From positions 1 through 32,152 of the forward strand of contig JAFRSP010000047.1 of assembly GCA_017427525.1 (NCBI GenBank): a DNA stretch of 32,152 nt, read 5' to 3'. This DNA is from Clostridia bacterium. GTDB lineage: Bacteria > Bacillota > Clostridia > Oscillospirales > Feifaniaceae. The notes beneath the pieces were generated by a model. The model saw nothing but the letters and a program-made list of their open reading frames with translations. It searched no databases and was not told where the DNA came from. The translations under genes were made by a program, and so were the position numbers. Each line of letters opens with the position of its first letter. Position 1 is the first letter of the stretch. Positions 26,601-32,152 of the stretch are shown here, piece after piece.

Positions 26601-27221
26601 CTGCTTCAGGGGTCCCACCCGCTGCGCATAGCCGTTTTGAATTTCACGCAGACGGATGAGATTGTCCTCCGTCGCCTCCAGACGGCGCTGGGACTCGTTG
26701 CGGCGGTAACGGAATTTGGAGATGCCCGCCGCTTCCTCAAAAATGGCGCGGCGATCCTCGCTCCGGTTGGACAGCACCTCTGCAATTTTACCCTGACCGA
26801 TCAGAGAATACCCATCTCTGCCGATTCCCGTGTTCATAAAGAGCTCGTGGATATCGCGAAGGCGCACGCTGCGCCCCGCCATCAGATATTCGCTCTCACC
26901 CGAGCGATAGAGCCTGCGCGTGACCCGCAGTTCCGTGAGGGGCGTGGGCAGCTCTCCGTCGGCATTGTCGATCACCAGGGAGACCTCCGCCATGCCGACA
27001 GCCCTCCGGCCCTGTGTACCGGAGAAAATCACATCTTCCATTTTGCCGCCGCGCAGCGTTTTGCTGCTCTGTTCGCCGAGCACCCAGCGCACCGCATCGA
27101 CCACGTTGCTCTTTCCGCTTCCGTTGGGGCCGACGATGGCAATGATGCCGCTGTCGAAATTGATTTCCACCCTGTCCGGGAAGGATTTAAAGCCGTTGAT
27201 CTCCACCGACTTGAGCCTCAC
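23655..27221 (-). CDS. smc: Chromosome segregation protein SMC, GTG start
   Basis: SMC dimers with ScpA/ScpB extrude and organise chromosomal DNA. The 1188-residue protein starts MRLKSVEINGFKSFPDRVEI. It has Walker A GPNGSGKSN (31-39), a long coiled coil, and a hinge region around residues 510-660 (GVHGAVSSLIETEKRYALAIETALGGALQYLVV). The return coil leads to the ABC signature LSGGEQALTA (about 1087) and Walker B FVILDEIDTALDEVN. The start is GTG at 27221, seven bases after AAAGGGGGGAG; the frame is open to 27281 but without another ribosome binding site. Its own promoter lies at 27286-27314, so smc heads the operon running to leuS. ScpA/B are elsewhere. Confidence 0.98.
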   Translation of the reverse strand: MRLKSVEINGFKSFPDRVEINFDSGIIAIVGPNGSGKSNVVDAVRWVLGEQSSKTLRGGKMEDVIFSGTQGRRAVGMAEVSLVIDNADGELPTPLTELRVTRRLYRSGESEYLMAGRSVRLRDIHELFMNTGIGRDGYSLIGQGKIAEVLSNRSEDRRAIFEEAAGISKFRYRRNESQRRLEATEDNLIRLREIQNGYAQRVGPLKQQSEKARKYLDYREEKKALEIDVWLEQLDQTKDRISRWQDNYLIATSQLEELTLRQQDVEQELDHLAERVSQINLETDEALRSQRELEQQAAQARSEAAVTENELAHNRQRQESLVESAALSKERLLALQARDAQMAEDQKRLTEQGSALRQQMEQLLLQAEDGSLKEAEQTIVRKRTEQFDLLDALGRNRAEAANCETALAAKKEEETQVETELAALEKEISLAQQCLSETEALLKRQEEILQRAENSVGGYEKKHAVRMQRLQEERQALEDLTRKRMQTEQRLHALKELEQNLEGFSGAVKLILKEKQLGRLAGVHGAVSSLIETEKRYALAIETALGGALQYLVVDTEQQAKAAIAMLKARNAGRATFLPLSAVQRRDGETPPREGEGIVGSAAELVSCDERYRPLIDAQLGRTLVVREIDHAIALAKQHRYRFRIVTLDGQLVNVGGSLTGGSAVRGAGMLSRRGEIEALAKQAADEQAEEEAAAVRVKAAQQEAAKVLAESQGAQAERQTAREEQIRLLGELSSAQAALELLLRSREALFLRRDRAQEGQNEALESLEKVKRQQSELQLRQEEEAKLLSELEQSYEEQSEALNALMRRSSELRLALTACERDASALEESRRETAELLALQGLDRDRLETERQALVQDRERLDQELASLREGALGYERQAAQRLEQMARLSEERDAAERTQVSLRTQERALAEQREGLVKEQMRCEAQKAQVEAERDALIGALWDEYELTASMALELRTPMPDRAAAQKRIAELKHAIKALGHVNVDAIEEYKTVKEQFDYYTAQVGDLEVSKAELEKLIAQLTAEMQTIFREQFRVIESHFKQIFSDLFGGGTASLSLSDPSDVLESNIELRVQPPGKIINNLSALSGGEQALTAIALYFAILRVHPSPFVILDEIDTALDEVNVVRLANYYKRFTEKTQLILVTHRRGVMEMADVLYGITMQEQGVSKILRIDVNDVERRIHLRAT

Positions 27222-27285
27222 TGTCTGTCTCCCCCCTTTACAAACGCGTTTTGTCGCCGTTTCTCTCATACGGCATAACATTTTT

Positions 27286-27314
27286 ATTTTATCACGCGAC
27301 TTCGGCTTTTACAA
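27286..27314 (-). promoter_or_regulatory. Promoter of the smc-leuS operon
   Basis: Minus strand TTGTAA (27314-27309), 17-base spacer, TAAAAT (27291-27286). Four of six and five of six positions match the sigma-A consensus. The leader to the smc GTG is about 60 bases. It makes smc independent of rnc, from which it is separated by the divergent hydrolase gene. Confidence 0.7.
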
Positions 27315-27392
27315 GTGGTGAAAAGGACACTCGGTCTGCGAATCCCCCTGCAAAAAAACTTCCCTTTCCCTTAGCTCTCCCCACCCTGCCGC

Positions 27393-27421
27393 TTGCCCGC
27401 GCCGATGCGGTATGGTATACT
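27393..27421 (+). promoter_or_regulatory. Promoter of the alpha/beta hydrolase gene
   Basis: TTGCCC (27393-27398), exactly 17 bases, then TATACT (27416-27421) preceded by TGG (extended -10). The ATG lies about 50 bases after the -10. It is back to back with the smc promoter. Confidence 0.75.
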
Positions 27422-27473
27422 TGCGTCGGACCGCAAAGCGGGAAAACACCTATGTTGGAAGGAGGCCTGCCGT

Positions 27474-28277
27474 ATGCCGCGCCGTATCGAAACCATCCGG
27501 CACAAACGCTTTGTTATGGAGGCCTTTCGTTTCGGGGAGCAAGGCAGAGAACCCATCGTTTTGCTCCCGGGACTCAGCGTGGGGAGCGTGCTGGCCTATG
27601 CCGACGCAATTGCCGACGCCTATCGGATCTTCGCAGAGGAGTTTGAGATCTTTGTGCTGGATCGGCGTCTGGATCTTCCTCCCTCTTACTCGGTGTGGGA
27701 CATGGCAGACGATACGGCGGACGCCATAGCTCTGCTCGGGATCCAGGCTGCCAACCTATATGGTGTCTCACAGGGAGGCATGATCGCACAGGCAATCGCT
27801 CTTCGCCATCCGGAGCTGGTAAAGAGGATGATGTTGGGCTCCACCGCCGCACGGCTGAGCGCCGCTGCAAAGGAACTCTTGCAGACCTGGGTTCGACTGG
27901 CACGGGAGGGAGACGCAAAAGGGCTCATAGACGCCTTTTGCGAGGCGGTGTATTCCGAGGCCTTCTATCTCCAAAACCGCGACGCCCTTCTTTCTATGGC
28001 AAACGGTATCACACAGAAAGACCTCTCCCGCTTTCTAATCCTTGCAGAGCAGACGGCGGACTTCAACTGCTACGAGGATCTGTCCCGCATCACCTGCCCC
28101 GTTTTGGTGCAGGGGGCCGGAAAAGACCGTGTGCTGGGGCGGGAAGCCTCGGTGGAACTCGCACACAAACTGGGCTGCATGCTCTGCCTGCACGAGGATT
28201 GCGGACACGCCGCCTATGACGAAGCGCCCGACTTCAAGGTGCTATCTTACCGGTTTTTCAAGGGGGACCCGATCTGA
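27474..28277 (+). CDS. Alpha/beta hydrolase, substrate unknown
   Basis: A cytoplasmic 267-residue alpha/beta-hydrolase-fold protein with no signal peptide. The nucleophile elbow is GVSQGG with Ser99. The acid is likely Asp218 in GAGKDRVLG, and the base His245 in EDCGHAAYDE. The oxyanion region reads LLPGLSVGS, with Pro where many members have His. A cap region (about 125-200) is present. Esterase, lipase-like or C-C bond hydrolase activities are all possible; the sequence does not decide. AAGGAGG stands eight bases before the ATG at 27474. It is the only plus-strand gene among minus-strand core genes, interrupts the usual rnc-smc neighbourhood, and has its own promoter and terminators. Confidence 0.88.
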   Translation: MPRRIETIRHKRFVMEAFRFGEQGREPIVLLPGLSVGSVLAYADAIADAYRIFAEEFEIFVLDRRLDLPPSYSVWDMADDTADAIALLGIQAANLYGVSQGGMIAQAIALRHPELVKRMMLGSTAARLSAAAKELLQTWVRLAREGDAKGLIDAFCEAVYSEAFYLQNRDALLSMANGITQKDLSRFLILAEQTADFNCYEDLSRITCPVLVQGAGKDRVLGREASVELAHKLGCMLCLHEDCGHAAYDEAPDFKVLSYRFFKGDPI

Positions 28278-28291
28278 CTTCTTCCCCCATG

Positions 28292-28325
28292 CACAGAGGC
28301 AGCCGGAAATCTGGCTGCCTTTGTG
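28292..28325 (+). terminator. Terminator-like hairpin after the hydrolase gene
   Basis: 13-bp stem (28292-28304 and 28313-28325, one G-T wobble) with an 8-base loop, 14 bases past the stop. Only short T runs follow, so termination strength is uncertain. The second hairpin at 28378-28408 backs it up. Confidence 0.6.
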
Positions 28326-28377
28326 ACCGTTTCCCGCTTTTCCGCTTTCATCCTGCATTCTGAAACAAAAAAACAAG

Positions 28378-28408
28378 CGGCGCAGTTTCCATTATAGAAA
28401 CTGCGCCG
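28378..28408. terminator. Bidirectional terminator between the hydrolase gene and rnc
   Basis: 12-bp perfect stem (28378-28389 and 28397-28408) with a 7-base loop. Plus strand is followed by TTCTTTTTATT; minus strand by CTTGTTTTTTT. It can stop both convergent transcripts and is the main terminator of acpP-rnc. Confidence 0.92.
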
Positions 28409-28414
28409 TTCTTT

Positions 28415-29128
28415 TTATTCGAATTCATCCTGCCCCATCAGGCGGAGCGCGGCCCGCGCCGCCTGCTGCTCGGCTTCCTTCTTGCTGCGTCCGCTCCCCC
28501 TGGCAACGGGGTTGGAGTTGAGATAAACCTCCACCTCAAACACCTTGTCGTGATCGGGCCCGTGGGAGGCCACCAGCTGATAGGAGAGCTGCTCCTCCTT
28601 GTTTTTCTGCACGATCTCCTGCAGCACTGTTTTGTAATCGCGGAAACAGCGCCCCTCGATCGCCAAAGCCACGGCTGGCTCCACATAGGGCATGAGAAAG
28701 GCGGCGGCCGTTTCCAGCCCCCCGTCGAGATACAGTGCGGCAATCAGCGCCTCAAAGGCGTCTGCCAGAATCGAATCGCGGTCTCTTCCGTGATTCTGCT
28801 CCTCGCCGCGCCCCATACGCAAAAATCCGCCGAGACCCAGCTTTCTTGCAAACCCAGCCAGCGATCGTTCACAGACCACGGTGGCCCTCACCTTGGAGAG
28901 ATCCCCCTCCGGCAGTGAGGTGTAATGGGTGAAAATATACTGGGAAACCACGACCGAGAGCACCGAATCCCCGAGAAACTCGAGCCGCTCATTGTAAACC
29001 ACGCGGTGCGGTTTTTGTTCATTTGCATAGGAAGAATGGGTCAAAGCCGCAGTCAGTACGTCCTGATTCTGAAAGCTATAGCCAATTCTCCGCTCCAGCT
29101 CTCTTTTGTCTGTTCCGAATCCCGACAT
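28415..29128 (-). CDS. rnc: Ribonuclease III
   Basis: RNase III cuts double-stranded RNA, including rRNA precursors. The 237-residue protein carries the catalytic signature ERLEFLGDSV at 47-56 and a second acidic cluster in ILADAFEALIAALYLDGG. The C-terminal dsRNA-binding domain (about 156-230) contains YQLVASHGPDHDKVFEVEVYLN and GSGRSKKEAEQQAARAAL. GGGGAGGAG precedes the ATG at 29128. It follows acpP by 18 bases, the usual Firmicutes pair. The normal next gene, smc, is displaced by the inverted hydrolase gene. Confidence 0.97.
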   Translation of the reverse strand: MSGFGTDKRELERRIGYSFQNQDVLTAALTHSSYANEQKPHRVVYNERLEFLGDSVLSVVVSQYIFTHYTSLPEGDLSKVRATVVCERSLAGFARKLGLGGFLRMGRGEEQNHGRDRDSILADAFEALIAALYLDGGLETAAAFLMPYVEPAVALAIEGRCFRDYKTVLQEIVQKNKEEQLSYQLVASHGPDHDKVFEVEVYLNSNPVARGSGRSKKEAEQQAARAALRLMGQDEFE

Positions 29129-29146
29129 GCGCTCCTCCCCCCTTTT

Positions 29147-29368
29147 TTACACTTCCTCGGCCAGCTGCGCAAGGTCCCCCAAGGTTGCAACGCGCTCCAG
29201 CTCTTCATCGGGCAGCTGAACGCCGAGCTCGGCCTCCAGCGCCATCACAAGCTCCACCACGTCGATCGGGTCCGCCCCGATATCGTCGAACCGGGTGTCG
29301 GCCTCCAGGTCACCATACTCCAGATTGAGCTGCTCCACAAGCAGCTCCTTGATTTGCTCCAGGATCAA
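29147..29368 (-). CDS. acpP: Acyl carrier protein homologue lacking the phosphopantetheine serine
   Basis: A 73-residue acidic four-helix protein of acyl carrier size and pattern: MILEQIKELLVEQLNL, then ADTRFDDIGADP-IDVVELVMALEAE, then LPDEELERVATLGDLAQLAEE. In functional carriers the helix-II start reads GADS(L/I)D and the Ser carries 4'-phosphopantetheine. Here codon 34 is CCG (Pro) at 29269-29267. Reversion of one base would give TCG (Ser). Everything else in the helix-II recognition region is intact. It may be a non-functional or regulatory ACP, a decaying copy, or a base-call error; another ACP may exist in a fab cluster. The start is TTG at 29368 behind AGAGGTGAG; no in-frame ATG is available before helix II, and an in-frame TGA lies four codons upstream. 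Confidence 0.85.
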   Translation of the reverse strand: MILEQIKELLVEQLNLEYGDLEADTRFDDIGADPIDVVELVMALEAELGVQLPDEELERVATLGDLAQLAEEV

Positions 29369-29515
29369 AAACGCTCACCTCTGCCAGAAAACAAGAATCA
29401 TGCAGGCCAAGTCGCAACAGACGCTTTGTCGAGTCGCTTCCACCTCTCCGCTCAAAGCAGGGATGCAGCTTCGCATCACCCTGTGAAAACCGCGCCTGTT
29501 TTTGCTGCATTACCC

Positions 29516-29544
29516 ATCATACTCAGGAAGCAGGCTATTGTCAA
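29516..29544 (-). promoter_or_regulatory. Near-consensus promoter of acpP-rnc
   Basis: Minus strand TTGACA (29544-29539), 17 bases, TATGAT (29521-29516). Transcription would begin about 140 bases before the acpP TTG. The leader contains a small hairpin around 29459-29480. No FapR-like operator was recognised. Confidence 0.88.
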
Positions 29545-29635
29545 TCCAAAGCGCCCGTCTTTTTTATCCCGTTGCAGATCATTTGTCAGCCCCGTCAAGG
29601 GCGTGCCGAATCACTCGTGCCGGAAAAAGCAGCCT

Positions 29636-30973
<1,338 letters not shown>

Positions 30974-30991
30974 CGCGATCCCCCTTTTTCT

Positions 30992-32152
30992 CTATCCCTG
31001 TGAAAGCTCCTGCGGCGCCTCTGTCTGCATTGACTGCGACTCTTTGGCCGCATTGGGGCATCCCTCATTGGAGCAGACCAGAATCTTCTTTCCGTATCGT
31101 ACCTGCTGGAGCAAAACGCTGCCGCACAGCTCGCAGTGCTGTTTGGAAGGCTCGTACCAAGTGATGAAAGAACACTTGGGCGCAAACTCGCAGGCATAGT
31201 ATTTGTTTTTATTTTTGCTGATACGCATCACGATCCGCCCGCCGCATTTGGGGCACTTCGCTCCCGTATCGCGGATCAGGGGCTTGGTGTTTTTGCACTC
31301 CGGGTAGCCCGGACAGGCAAGGAATTTCCCATAGCGGCCGTTTTTGATCACCATGCGGCGGCCGCACTTTTCGCAGATCTCGTTGGTCTCCTCGTCCGGC
31401 ACCTTGAAATAGACCCCTCCGAGCTCGGTTTCGGCCGCATCGAGTTCCTTTTCAAAGGAGGCATAAAACTCACGGATCGACTGCGGCCATTCGATCTCGC
31501 CGTTTGCGACCCTGTCGAGACTGTCTTCCATGTGGGCGGTAAACTCCACATCGACAATATCCTTGAAGTGATCCTTCATAAGGGTAGTGGTCACCACCCC
31601 TAAAGGCGTGGGCTTGAAGCTCTTTCCGTCCTTGACCACATATTCTCTTGCCAGAATGGTTGTGATGGTGGGCGCATAGGTGGAGGGACGTCCGATTCCA
31701 TTTTCCTCCAGCGCCTTGATGATCGAAGCCTCGGTATAGCGGGAGGGCGGCTGGGTAAAGTGCTGATCTCCCGCAAGGTCGAGCAGGGTAAGCGCCTGCC
31801 CCTCCTCAAGTTCGGGGAGCTTGCCCTCCTCCTCTTTTTCATCGGTGGACTCTTCGTATACGGCGGTGAAGCCGGGGAATACCACGGTGTGTCCCGACGC
31901 TTTGAGCAGATAGCTCTGCACGGTTTCTCTCGACTTGGCTGCAACGTCGACCGCCACCACATCCAGCACCTGCGCTCCCATCTGGCAGGCTACGAAGCGA
32001 TCCCAGATCAGCTTGTAGAGCCGATAGTGATCTCTCGAAAGGCTCTCCTTCACCTTCTCGGGCGGGAGGGTAAAGGTGGTGGGGCGAATGGTTTCGTGTG
32101 CGTCCTGCGCGCCGCTGCGGCTCTTGTAGTAGCAGGGCGAAGCAGGTCGATA
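30992..32152 (-). CDS. topA: DNA topoisomerase I (5' end beyond window edge)
   Basis: TopA relaxes negative supercoils by single-strand passage. The C-terminal 386 codons or so are present; the frame is open to the right edge, and the N-terminal Toprim domain and the active-site tyrosine region lie outside. At the edge the protein reads SGAQDAHETIRPTTF, the conserved AHExIRPT region, followed by RLYKLIWDRFVACQM. GIGRPSTYAPTI is the second conserved block. Three C-terminal Cys4 zinc ribbons follow: CEKCGRRM...CPGYPEC, CPKCGGRI...CEFAPKC and CELCGSVL...CSNEGC. The tail after them is short and Gln/Ser-rich. It begins a unit with trmFO 18 bases later. Confidence 0.97.
   Translation of the reverse strand, partial: YRPASPCYYKSRSGAQDAHETIRPTTFTLPPEKVKESLSRDHYRLYKLIWDRFVACQMGAQVLDVVAVDVAAKSRETVQSYLLKASGHTVVFPGFTAVYEESTDEKEEEGKLPELEEGQALTLLDLAGDQHFTQPPSRYTEASIIKALEENGIGRPSTYAPTITTILAREYVVKDGKSFKPTPLGVVTTTLMKDHFKDIVDVEFTAHMEDSLDRVANGEIEWPQSIREFYASFEKELDAAETELGGVYFKVPDEETNEICEKCGRRMVIKNGRYGKFLACPGYPECKNTKPLIRDTGAKCPKCGGRIVMRISKNKNKYYACEFAPKCSFITWYEPSKQHCELCGSVLLQQVRYGKKILVCSNEGCPNAAKESQSMQTEAPQELSQG

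Noticed and set aside
26091-27278. Long plus-strand frame (395 codons) opposite smc
   Set aside because: Mirror of the coiled-coil and ATPase coding sequence of smc; Leu/Arg-rich composition without domain features.
29310-29510. Leaderless 66-codon minus-strand frame starting just after the acpP promoter
   Set aside because: No ribosome binding site, overlaps acpP in another frame and shows no recognisable feature.

Overview
The window is a gene-dense stretch of a GC-rich (roughly 55-60% by eye) low-G+C-phylum bacterium, most likely a gut-type Clostridia member of the Oscillospirales. The evidence is indirect: strong AAGGAGG ribosome binding sites, sigma-A promoters, TrmFO, RpiB, TmcAL (YlbM), NadD-YqeK, formate-tetrahydrofolate ligase and acetate kinase, and the gene order topA-trmFO / acpP-rnc / smc-ftsY / yhbY-nadD-yqeK-lcp-rsfS-leuS. 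Species cannot be fixed from this sequence. I see no rRNA, tRNA, IS element, prophage or CRISPR array. Most of the window is core metabolism and cell biology.

Layout. (1) 1-6771: ackA (cut by the left edge, minus) diverges from tmcAL (plus). A perfect bidirectional terminator then separates tmcAL from the minus-strand genes upp and rpiB, followed upstream by tsaB, tsaE and fhs. The tsaB-rpiB gap holds a tight group of DnaA-box-like 9-mers. (2) 7071-14891, all plus: rodA, a cytidylate-kinase-like gene, a response regulator and histidine kinase pair, an MFS transporter, purine nucleoside phosphorylase and an MTA/SAH-deaminase-type amidohydrolase, ended by a perfect 19-bp terminator. (3) 15069-16159, minus: a DUF4430-type lipoprotein and rpsU, with a structured 170-base region and a strong terminator between them. 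(4) 16238-27221, minus: a tightly packed operon read as smc, ftsY, rdgB, yhbY, nadD-yqeK (fused), lcp, rsfS, leuS, with three start/stop overlaps of 4-14 bases plus one of 11. (5) 27474-28277, plus: a lone alpha/beta hydrolase with its own promoter, sitting between rnc and smc. (6) 28415-32152, minus: topA (5' end off the window), trmFO, acpP, rnc.

How the genes fit together. The window serves translation fidelity and tRNA modification (TsaB/TsaE for t6A, TmcAL for ac4C, TrmFO for m5U54, LeuRS, RsfS, YhbY, S21), membrane targeting (FtsY), chromosome handling (SMC, TopA), envelope growth (RodA, LCP), nucleotide salvage and clean-up (Upp, RdgB, PNP, MTA/SAH deaminase, YqeK, NadD) and C1/acetate energy metabolism (Fhs, AckA).

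The most surprising observation is that the acyl carrier protein encoded just before rnc has Pro where the phosphopantetheine-bearing Ser should be (GADP-I instead of GADS-L/I). One base change explains it. It is either a degenerate or non-canonical ACP, or a sequence error, and it should be checked first. Other points of interest are the DnaA-box cluster, the PNP/deaminase pair, the structured RNA region downstream of rpsU, and the hydrolase interrupting an otherwise conserved gene order. I did not find a clearly new multi-gene defence or mobile system.
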